11,429 bases of DNA, taken from NCBI GenBank assembly GCA_003132265.1, contig PKXE01000233.1:6716-18144 (forward strand). Direction: 5' to 3'. A model generated the notes under the pieces. The model saw only the letters and a list, made by a program, of their open reading frames with translations, did not search any database and had not been told where the DNA came from. Made by a program: the position numbers and the translations under genes. Position 1 is the stretch's first letter. Every line of letters begins with the position of its first letter. Source of the stretch: Candidatus Dormiibacterota bacterium (GTDB lineage Bacteria; Chloroflexota; Dormibacteria; Aeolococcales; Bog-877). Shown here piece after piece: positions 1 through 5,653 of the stretch.

Positions 1-3
1 CGA

Positions 4-975
4 TCAGGACTCGGCTAGGCCCGCCAGCACCAGGGCGCAGCGGCGGACCGCCTCGGGCATCTGCCAAAGGTCGTAGCCGCCCTCCAGCAGCCAGACGGTG
101 GGGGCGGCCCCCAACTCGGCGGCGATCTCGCGGAGCAGGAGGGCGGCGGTACCGTAGGCCTCAGGGTCCAAATTGAGCTCGGCGAGCGGGTCGTTAGCCA
201 GGGCGTCGAACCCCGCGCTGACCAGGATCAGCTGGGGCCGATGCTGGCGCAGCGCCGGCAGCACCTCATCTCGGAGCGCCCCCAGCCAGCTCTCCGGTCT
301 CGTGCCCGCCGGTAGGGGCAGGTTGAGATTGGCGCCGAGACCCGGCCCCGCCCCCCGCTCCCCGGCGGTTCCGGTCCCCGGGTACAGCGGCGCCTGGTGC
401 AGCGAGCAGTAGAGGACATCGCCGTCCTCGTAGAAGGCGTCCTGGGTGCCGTTGCCGTGGTGGACATCGAGGTCGACCACCGCCAGCCGCTCAACGCCGT
501 AGCGCTGTTGGGCGTGGCGTACCGCGATCGCCACGTTGTTGAAGATGCAGAATCCCATCGCCCGATCGGGGGTCGCATGGTGGCCGGGTGGCCGCACCAG
601 CGCGAAGGCCGGGGCCGGCGAGGCGCTGGTCGCGGCTCCCACCGCGGCCAGCGCCGCCCCGACGGCGCCCAGGGCGACCTCGTAGGAGTCCCGTCCACAG
701 TAGGTATCGGCATCAATCCAACCGCCGCCCTTGGCACAGAACGCCTGGATCCGCTCCAGGTGCCGGCGCGAGTGGACCAGCAAGATGTCTTCCTCAACGG
801 CCGGGGGAGCGGTCTCCCACCGACTCCGCCCGAGCTGCGGCTCGGCGAGCAACCGGGCGGTGATGGCCCGCAACCGCTCCGGAGACTCGGGATGGCCTGG
901 ACGTTCGTGCCTAAGGAAGAGATCGTCGTAGAGCAGGACCAGGGGACTCGCCGCGACCGAGCCCGGCGCCGCCAA
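4..975 (-). CDS. Histone deacetylase / AcuC-family Zn-dependent deacetylase
   Basis: A 323-residue protein of the arginase/deacetylase fold, expected to remove acetyl groups from lysines or polyamine-like substrates in the cytoplasm. The family signature is complete: RHERPGHPESPERL near residues 22-35, the RPPGHHA motif with H132/H133 as the catalytic histidine pair, DLDVHHGNG with Zn ligands D170 and H172, SAGFDA with the third ligand D257, and LLEGGYD with the transition-state tyrosine Y301. Length and motif order are normal for bacterial HDAC-like (class II) or acetylpolyamine amidohydrolase proteins, so it should be active. The start is a TTG that directly follows the TAA of the upstream YbjQ-like gene (TAATTG). 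No Shine-Dalgarno sequence is visible, so translation is probably coupled. It is the last gene of a four-gene operon. The substrate cannot be read from the sequence; AcuC, histone-like and polyamine deacetylase roles all remain possible. Confidence 0.93.
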   Translation of the reverse strand: MAAPGSVAASPLVLLYDDLFLRHERPGHPESPERLRAITARLLAEPQLGRSRWETAPPAVEEDILLVHSRRHLERIQAFCAKGGGWIDADTYCGRDSYEVALGAVGAALAAVGAATSASPAPAFALVRPPGHHATPDRAMGFCIFNNVAIAVRHAQQRYGVERLAVVDLDVHHGNGTQDAFYEDGDVLYCSLHQAPLYPGTGTAGERGAGPGLGANLNLPLPAGTRPESWLGALRDEVLPALRQHRPQLILVSAGFDALANDPLAELNLDPEAYGTAALLLREIAAELGAAPTVWLLEGGYDLWQMPEAVRRCALVLAGLAES

Positions 976-1794
976 TTACTGGTCCAACGAGAGAACCAGT
1001 TGGGGAGGCGCGATGCGATGGTCCGCCTTGGTCGGCTTGACCGCGGTGCCCACCGAGAAGAACTCGATCACATGGCTGCCCCAGCCGTGGTTGCTCTCCC
1101 GGATCTGGGCGCCGACGATGCCCTCCGCGGAGACTTCCTGCGCCTCGGTCTGCATGCGCTCCATGGCCAGCTCGCGCGCGTCGTAGAGGGCCTGGGTGAA
1201 GTTGGGCATCTCCTGGTTCTGGCCGACGCTGCGCATCCATTGCCCCAATCCCTGGTGGGCGACGTGATAGACGCACGAGCCCATCACCAGCGCCAGCGGC
1301 GCATAGCCGGCCTGGAGCAGCGTCCAGAAATCCTGGCCTGAGAGGTCCGACGTGAAGGGCTTGTTCTTGGGGGTTCGCATGCTGCCCTGCTGGCTGCGCA
1401 CCGCCGTCCCCACCGCCATGAACTCGGCCAGCCCCTGACCCCACTCGTATCGGTTGATGTCGAGCCTGACCCCGACGATGCCGTCCGCCCCCAGGGCGTC
1501 CGCCTCCTCCTCCATGCGGCTCATGGCGAGCTCGCGCGCCTGGTACATGGCCTGGCTGAGCACCTGGAGCTCCTGGTTCTGGCGATAGTTCGCGATCTGG
1601 AGCCCGATGTGATAGATCGAGCTGCCGATGACCAGGCCCACCGGGTCGAAGCCGGCCTCCTTGACCAGCAGGAACTCGGAGATCGAGAGGTCACTGGTGA
1701 ACAGGCCCTTCTTGCCGTCGCCACCGCGCATCTCGCGCAGCCGGCGGACGGCATCCTCAGGGATGTCTGGCTTAGGGGAGAGTTGATCCGACAT
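976..1794 (-). CDS. Tandem YbjQ-like (heavy-metal-binding fold) protein, copy 2
   Basis: A 272-residue cytoplasmic protein with two successive YbjQ-like domains (PF01906 type) at about residues 31-133 and 147-254. Each begins with FTSDLS, continues with a GLVIGSSIYH / ALVMGSCVYH segment, then an ARELAM..M..EA helix, a GADGIVGV / SAEGIVGA strand and a closing VGTAV(R/K). Single-domain YbjQ proteins are about 100 residues and form pentameric rings; a double-domain chain is unusual. The biochemical role of the family is not established. No signal peptide or membrane segment is visible. An ATG 60 nt further upstream is in frame, but the chosen ATG has a strong AGGAGGA ribosome-binding site six bases ahead of it. 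The gene overlaps the 3' end of the preceding YbjQ-like gene by 23 nt and is followed immediately by the deacetylase. Its tail, PPQLVLSL, resembles that of its neighbour. Confidence 0.88.
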   Translation of the reverse strand: MSDQLSPKPDIPEDAVRRLREMRGGDGKKGLFTSDLSISEFLLVKEAGFDPVGLVIGSSIYHIGLQIANYRQNQELQVLSQAMYQARELAMSRMEEEADALGADGIVGVRLDINRYEWGQGLAEFMAVGTAVRSQQGSMRTPKNKPFTSDLSGQDFWTLLQAGYAPLALVMGSCVYHVAHQGLGQWMRSVGQNQEMPNFTQALYDARELAMERMQTEAQEVSAEGIVGAQIRESNHGWGSHVIEFFSVGTAVKPTKADHRIAPPQLVLSLDQ

Positions 1795-2758
1795 CGACGG
1801 TCCTCCTGGATCTGAGCGGCAACACCAGGGTGGGCTTGGAAGTGGCGACGGCACCGGGGTGCGGTACGACCGCCGTGCCCAGGATGACCCACTCCACGAT
1901 CCGCCCCAGAACGGCCTCGGATCCGGTTGCGTACTCGATCACTTTAGAACTGAAAGTAACCCCCACCACCCCGCTGGCCCCGGCCTCCCCCGCCTCGAGC
2001 CCGATCCGCTGGCGGGCAAAGGTCTGGGCCTGGTGCATGGCCCGGCTGAAGGGGGCCACCTCGCTGTTGGTCCAGGTCGCGTAACCGCCCCAGGCCCTTC
2101 CGAAGATGGAGACCGCCTGTTGGGCGCTGGCCCCCATGACCAAGCGCACCGGGAAGTAGCCGGCGGAGAGCAGCTTGGCGAGGTCCTGGCCCGAGAGGGT
2201 AGAGGTGAAGGGTTCGGCCGAGGGAGGCGCGCCGATCCGGCGGACGGCGGTGCCCAGCACGGTGAACTCGGACATTCCCTGGGCCCAGTCCCAGTGGCTG
2301 ACGTTGAGCCGGACCCCGACCACGCCGTCCGCCTTCAGCCCCTGAGCCTCCAGCACCAGCCGATGGATCGCCCGGGCCCTCGCCTCCAGCAAAGAGCGGG
2401 TCAGGGATGCATTCTCCTCCGGCTGCATCGCCCCCCAGGCGTAGGTGCCTCGCATGCCCATGCCCAGACCGGCCCCCTGATTCCAGCCGGTGTTGATCCA
2501 CCCCAACCGGTACAGAGAACTGCCCAGCACCTGGGCGATCGGCTCGTAGCCGATGCCGCGGAGCGCGGCCAGCTCGTCGACCGATAGGTCGGAGGTCCAG
2601 ACCCCACCCTCTTCCATCTGGCGGCGGATCCGCTCCTCCGCCTCGAGAGGGATCCCCCCCCTCTCGACCAGCTGCCGGCTGTGCTCGGCTCGCTCCAGCC
2701 TCAGCGATATCTCCTCCGGGCTCTCACCGGACCCTGAGCCACGACGGAGAAAGCGCAT
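1772..2758 (-). CDS. Tandem YbjQ-like (heavy-metal-binding fold) protein, copy 1
   Basis: A 328-residue protein with an N-terminal charged, probably helical extension (about residues 10-50, rich in E and R) followed by two YbjQ-like domains at about 53-173 and 183-298. Domain 1 shows WTSDLS, AQVLGSSLYRLG, LKADGVVGVRL and LGTAVRR. Domain 2 shows FTSTLSG, RLVMGASAQ, ASGVVGVTF and ILGTAV. Domain 1 has a glycine/methionine-rich loop (about 95-105) absent from the sister protein. It is clearly paralogous to the next gene but more diverged, and shares the C-terminal PTLVLPL-type tail. The start ATG overlaps the TGA of the upstream gene by one base (TGATG), favouring translational coupling; an in-frame reading further upstream lies entirely inside that gene. 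The function is unknown: metal binding is only the historical family label. It probably associates with its paralogue in a mixed ring, which is an inference. Confidence 0.87.
   Translation of the reverse strand: MRFLRRGSGSGESPEEISLRLERAEHSRQLVERGGIPLEAEERIRRQMEEGGVWTSDLSVDELAALRGIGYEPIAQVLGSSLYRLGWINTGWNQGAGLGMGMRGTYAWGAMQPEENASLTRSLLEARARAIHRLVLEAQGLKADGVVGVRLNVSHWDWAQGMSEFTVLGTAVRRIGAPPSAEPFTSTLSGQDLAKLLSAGYFPVRLVMGASAQQAVSIFGRAWGGYATWTNSEVAPFSRAMHQAQTFARQRIGLEAGEAGASGVVGVTFSSKVIEYATGSEAVLGRIVEWVILGTAVVPHPGAVATSKPTLVLPLRSRRTVDVGSTLP
1801..1807 (-). promoter_or_regulatory. Strong ribosome-binding site that fixes the start of the YbjQ-like gene
   Basis: On the minus strand AGGAGGA lies six bases before the ATG at 1794, inside the 3' end of the upstream gene. 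It supports this start over an in-frame ATG at 1854. It also allows independent initiation within the operon. Confidence 0.75.
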
Positions 2759-3159
2759 CAGCTGAGCAACCGCTCGAGCGCGACCCGGTCCTGGGCGCTG
2801 GCTCCCGCCTGGGCCGAGAGCGCCCGCGCCAGCTCGACCAGCCAGGTATCGAGATTGAGCATTTCGGTCTTGAGGGCGATTCCCCGGACCACCCTGGTGC
2901 ACTGGGCCGCCACCGCTCCCCCAGACCGGGCCAGCTCGAAGCGGAGGTCGCCAAGCTCCAGGCTCACCCGGTTCACCGGGCGGCGCCGCCGGAGCATCCC
3001 GCCGCCTCGCTCCACCCGGGTCCGGCCCGGGAGGGCGGACTCGAACTTGCTGGCCACCACCTCCAGGAAGGTCGAGAGGTCGCCGGAATCGGCCCGCAGC
3101 GCGGCGGCGAGCCGGTCGAAGTCCTCAGCCGGTCCCTCAATCGAGACCAATTCATCCAT
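2758..3159 (-). CDS. Conserved hypothetical protein, first gene of the YbjQ/deacetylase operon
   Basis: A 133-residue soluble protein that I cannot assign to a named family. It starts with MDELVSIEG, has an amphipathic helical N-terminal half, a basic centre (FESALPGRTRVERGGGMLRRRR, residues about 39-60), then alternating strands (NRVSLELGDLRFEL) and the segment RVVRGIALKTEMLNLDTWL, ending in a helix. The pattern ALPGR...basic...RVVRGIxLKxExL...W reads as a real conserved core rather than a spurious frame. From memory, similar small proteins occur beside YbjQ-like genes in other high-GC bacteria, but I could not verify this. The ATG has a close AAAGG upstream and a TATATT box starts 14 bases before the ATG. 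The TGA overlaps the next start by one base. It probably leads the operon and may bind or organise the YbjQ-like partners; that role is inferred from position only. Confidence 0.75.
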   Translation of the reverse strand: MDELVSIEGPAEDFDRLAAALRADSGDLSTFLEVVASKFESALPGRTRVERGGGMLRRRRPVNRVSLELGDLRFELARSGGAVAAQCTRVVRGIALKTEMLNLDTWLVELARALSAQAGASAQDRVALERLLS

Positions 3160-3274
3160 GACCTTTACCGCGAATATAGCGGGAGGGTGGCGGAAGCGGT
3201 TCGAACCGACTCCGACTTCCCGGTTGCGCCCGGCGGGCCAGCGTCGCTTCCATCCGCTCTGGCAGCATGGACGC
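3160..3274. promoter_or_regulatory. Divergent promoter region with a 12-bp palindrome
   Basis: This 115-bp gap separates the minus-strand YbjQ operon from the plus-strand channel/hydrolase pair. It contains AATATAGC around 3173-3180, giving TATATT as a possible -10 box on the minus strand and TATAGC on the plus strand. The perfect palindrome CGGTTCGAACCG lies at 3197-3208. No convincing -35 box is visible in either direction. The palindrome sits where an operator controlling both directions could act. All functional readings are inference. Confidence 0.35.
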
Positions 3275-4147
3275 GTGATCGCCCCCCGCCCCACCCTCAG
3301 CCCCGAGCGCCACGGCTCCTGGGTCACCGCCATGGTGGCCGTGGTCCTGCTGGCTGCCCTGCTCGCGGTGCGGCCGGAACTGCTGGCACTGCCCCCCAAG
3401 CAGTACCGCACCGAGGTGCAGCTGGGGATCCTCCTCTTGGCGGTGGTCTTCGGAGGGATCGCCATCCGCTCCTTCGTGGCGCGCGCCTTCTACCGGCTCC
3501 AGGGCTCCGGCCTTTCGGGTTGGCGCCCGGTCGTGACCTGGTGCCTCTACGTGATCCTGGGGCTGGGCGTGCTCTCCGCCCTCAACATCAACCTCGGCGG
3601 GCTGCTGGCGGCCGGCGCCGTGCTGGGGGTGGTCGTGGGGGTGGCCGCGCAGACCTCCCTCTCCAGCGTCTTCGCGGGCATCGTGCTCCTGATGGCACGG
3701 CCGTTTAGCGTCGGCAGCTGGGTGCACCTGCGCACCTACCTCTTCGGCGGCTACGACTATTCCGGGGTGGTCACCCAGATCGGTGTCGTCTACACCACCC
3801 TGGACGTGGGCGGTCGGCTGGTGCGGATCCCCAACAGCGCCGCCTTGGCCTCGGCCCTGACCGTCACCCATGTGCCGATCCAGCTGGACATGGAGCTCTT
3901 GCTGCGGCCCCACGTCGGCCTCACCCGGCTCCACCAGGAGCTGACCCAATCTCTGCAGCTAGGGCCGGGCGAGAGCGTGACCCTGCGTCCGATCCGGCTC
4001 ACCACCGAGGGGGACGGACTGCTCACGTGCCAGCTCCAGATCCGCTCTCACCGGGTGCTCGACCTGGCCGCCGTCAACCAGGCGATCATCGCCAGTTCGG
4101 AACGCTCCGAGGTGGCCGGCGCCGAGAGCAAAGAGCCCCCGAATTGA
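3275..4147 (+). CDS. MscS-family small-conductance mechanosensitive ion channel
   Basis: A 290-residue membrane protein with hydrophobic segments at about residues 16-33, 48-68 and 85-103, and the pore-lining helix at 107-140. The pore helix GAVLGVVVGVAAQTSLSSVFAGIVLL followed by ARPFSVGSWV is the diagnostic MscS signature (Gly/Ala-packed helix, then a RPF kink). The beta-domain motif GVVTQIGVVYTTLDV..GRLVRIPNS follows, and a shortened cytoplasmic C-terminal domain runs to the end. It should gate in response to membrane tension and release solutes during osmotic downshock. Length is close to the minimal E. coli MscS. The start is a GTG at 3275; an ATG at 3332 would cut into the first membrane helix and is less likely. 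No strong ribosome-binding site is visible. The gene overlaps the following hydrolase by four bases, so the two are probably co-translated. Confidence 0.9.
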   Translation: MIAPRPTLSPERHGSWVTAMVAVVLLAALLAVRPELLALPPKQYRTEVQLGILLLAVVFGGIAIRSFVARAFYRLQGSGLSGWRPVVTWCLYVILGLGVLSALNINLGGLLAAGAVLGVVVGVAAQTSLSSVFAGIVLLMARPFSVGSWVHLRTYLFGGYDYSGVVTQIGVVYTTLDVGGRLVRIPNSAALASALTVTHVPIQLDMELLLRPHVGLTRLHQELTQSLQLGPGESVTLRPIRLTTEGDGLLTCQLQIRSHRVLDLAAVNQAIIASSERSEVAGAESKEPPN

Positions 4148-5187
4148 CGGCCTACGTCCCCACCGCCGCCGGCTGGAGCGAGGGCGGACCGGAGGAGGTC
4201 GCCGACGGCATCTTCCGAATCCCGCTGCCGCTGCCCAACGACAGCCTGAAGGCCGTCAACGCCTACCTCTGGCGCGGCGACGAGGGCGACCTGCTGATCG
4301 ACTGCGGCTGGGTGGATCCCCGCAGCTGGGAAGTGCTGACCTCATCGCTCGACCGGCTCGGGAGCGGGCTCAAGTCGATCCGCCACCTGTTCGCGACTCA
4401 TTTCCACGGCGACCATCTCGGCGCAGCCGGCCAGATCCGGGAGGCGGGTGGAGCCTTCGTCACCCTGGGGATGGGCGACCGGGAGACCGCCCGAATTCTG
4501 GCCACCGATCCCGAACTCGCTCGCTCCAGAACCCGCGAGTTGCTGCTGCGCCACGGGGCGGGCTCGGTGGCCGAGGCGCTGGAGCGAGAGGCCGCCGCCA
4601 ACCCTAGGCCGCCCTGGCTCTCGCCCCTCCCAGACCTTTTCATCGACGGTGGAGAGCTGCCGTTTCAGGGCCACGAGCTGGAGGTGCTGCCGACCCCGGG
4701 GCATACGAGGGGCCATCTCTGTCTCTGGGATGGGTCCGCCGGAATCCTCTTCGCCGGAGATCATGTCCTACCTCACATCACCCCCTCGATCGGGGTCGAG
4801 GTCCCGGTCGGCGGCCTGCCGCTACTGCACTTTCTGCGCTCCTTGGAGAAGGTCCGCGACCTCCCCGCCCAGCTGGTGCTCCCTGCCCACGGTCCCACCT
4901 TCCAGGACCTGGCGGGCCGGGTCGACCAGCTCCTGCATCACCACGAGCAACGGCTGCGACTCTGCCTGGAGGCGGTCGCGGCCGGGGCTAGGACCGCCAT
5001 GGCGGTGGCTCAGGCGGTGCCCTGGACCAGGCGGGAGCGCCGGTTCGACGAACTCGACACCTTCAACCAGATGCTGGCGGTCAACGAGACTGTCGCCCAT
5101 CTCGATCTGCTGGCGGAACGCGGCGAACTGAGCCTGGGGCGGTCAGAATTGGGAGTGGAATTCACCACCGCGTCGGGCGGTTCTTGA
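4144..5187 (+). CDS. Metallo-beta-lactamase-fold hydrolase (GloB/LACTB2-like)
   Basis: A 347-residue cytoplasmic hydrolase with a full binuclear metal site: THFHGDH at 85-91 (ligands H86, H88, D90, H91), PTPGHTRGH with H187, FAGDH with D206, and LPAHG with H249. After the catalytic domain, residues about 262-330 form a C-terminal helical region (HHHEQRL...AVAQAVPW...ETVAHLDLLAERGEL) that looks like the winged-helix tail of LACTB2-type proteins. Members act on thioesters, acyl-CoA-like esters or nucleic acid; the substrate here cannot be told. The start is a TTG whose last two bases lie in the upstream TGA (TTGA, four-base overlap). Reading further upstream would only extend into the channel gene. 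The domain order and length are typical. A glyoxalase II role is less likely because of the extra tail and the long insert at residues about 110-165. Confidence 0.9.
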   Translation: MTAYVPTAAGWSEGGPEEVADGIFRIPLPLPNDSLKAVNAYLWRGDEGDLLIDCGWVDPRSWEVLTSSLDRLGSGLKSIRHLFATHFHGDHLGAAGQIREAGGAFVTLGMGDRETARILATDPELARSRTRELLLRHGAGSVAEALEREAAANPRPPWLSPLPDLFIDGGELPFQGHELEVLPTPGHTRGHLCLWDGSAGILFAGDHVLPHITPSIGVEVPVGGLPLLHFLRSLEKVRDLPAQLVLPAHGPTFQDLAGRVDQLLHHHEQRLRLCLEAVAAGARTAMAVAQAVPWTRRERRFDELDTFNQMLAVNETVAHLDLLAERGELSLGRSELGVEFTTASGGS

Positions 5188-5209
5188 TCAGCAGCGGAGG
5201 CTTGTGGTA

Positions 5210-5490
5210 GTGACGATCACAGCGAGCGCGACCGCGATATTCCGTTCGCTGAACCCCGCCCCCGAGGAGATCACTGCGGAGTACCCGGCGATGACCGAGG
5301 CGCAGGTGGAGGCCGCGCCCGCGAGCGCCGAGAGCCCCTTTCAGGTGAACCGCCGCCAGCCGACCGCCGAGGCCGGGTCGCCGGACCCCGCCGGGACCAG
5401 GGGCAGAGGCGGGCTGAGCCGCCAGCAGTGCCCTGACTGAGCTCCTCTGGCCAGGTGCCCGGCCCGCCCAGGATCGGCAACACCGCTGCG
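5210..5490 (+). pseudogene. Decayed 5' duplicate of the adjacent aldehyde dehydrogenase gene
   Basis: The leader and first codons repeat those of the intact gene at 5654. CAGCGGAGGCT is identical upstream of both, with the same 18-base distance to the VT codons. The translation TASATAIFRSLNPAPEE...AEYPAMTEAQVEAA...FQVNRR parallels SAIAVFRSVNPATEA...AEYPAMSAERIEAA...YQVNRR. After VNRR the reading frame drifts and ends at TGA 5440. Homology then resumes out of frame: TGCCCTG at 5429 and CTCTGGCCAGGTG at 5445 match the PWNYPLWQV codons near 6060-6085, and GGCAACACCGCTGCG at 5476 matches the GNTAV codons at 6119. The offsets imply a net loss of about 187 and then 12 more bases. Only residues 1-52 and about 136-160 of the parent survive, without the catalytic Cys or Glu, so the copy is dead as an enzyme. 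A 76-residue peptide from GTG 5210 could still be made. Confidence 0.8.
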
Positions 5491-5562
5491 GCCGGGGCCG
5501 ACCCGACCGCCGGCAGAGCGTCCGGGACATAAGTTACCTTTCTAGGCTCGTCAACGCCCTCG

Positions 5563-5580
5563 GTTCTCGAGTGTTCTCGA
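5563..5580. repeat. Direct repeat GTTCTCGA, 10-bp period
   Basis: GTTCTCGA occurs at 5563-5570 and again at 5573-5580, exactly one DNA helical turn apart, about 75 bp upstream of the aldehyde dehydrogenase start. This spacing suits two subunits of a regulator binding one face of the helix. It could also be chance. Confidence 0.45.
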
Positions 5581-5612
5581 AGCGACGGTAAAGACTTGAC
5601 GGTGCTCTTCAC

Positions 5613-5630
5613 GGCCGGCCCCGGCCGGCC
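5613..5630. repeat. Double GGCCGGCC palindrome / GC-rich hairpin before the dehydrogenase
   Basis: Two copies of the 8-bp palindrome GGCCGGCC are separated by CC. In RNA they can fold into a 7-bp all-GC stem with a four-base loop, ending nine bases before the GGAGG ribosome-binding site of the dehydrogenase. There is no U-run, so it is not a standard terminator. It could hinder or shape translation initiation. Confidence 0.45.
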
Positions 5631-5653
5631 CAAGTCAGCGGAGGCTCATTGAG

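Larger units (their letters stand above)
5188..5653. other. 466-bp gap without an intact gene
   Basis: This stretch separates the MBL hydrolase from the aldehyde dehydrogenase. Its first two thirds hold the decayed dehydrogenase copy. The rest holds an 8-bp direct repeat, a TTGACG hexamer at 5596-5601 with no AT-rich -10 at the right distance, a GGCCGGCC double palindrome, and the ribosome-binding site GGAGG at 5640-5644 for the intact dehydrogenase. The intact gene's promoter must lie here or further upstream, but I cannot place it with confidence. Confidence 0.7.

Noticed and set aside
397..1341. Long plus-strand open frame across the deacetylase and YbjQ-like genes
   Set aside because: It crosses the boundary of two well-supported opposite-strand genes and shows only low-complexity composition.
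3190..3215. GGTTCGAACC resembles the T-arm of a tRNA
   Set aside because: The flanks do not form a 5-bp T-stem on either strand, and no acceptor, D or anticodon arm can be built around it. The palindrome explains the string.
5162..5530. Minus-strand open frame opposite the decayed dehydrogenase copy
   Set aside because: The plus strand shows clear homology to the neighbouring gene, while the minus-strand product is arginine-rich and featureless.
5596..5601. TTGACG as a -35 box for the dehydrogenase
   Set aside because: At 16-18 bases downstream the sequence is all G and C, inside the GGCCGGCC repeat, so no -10 partner exists.
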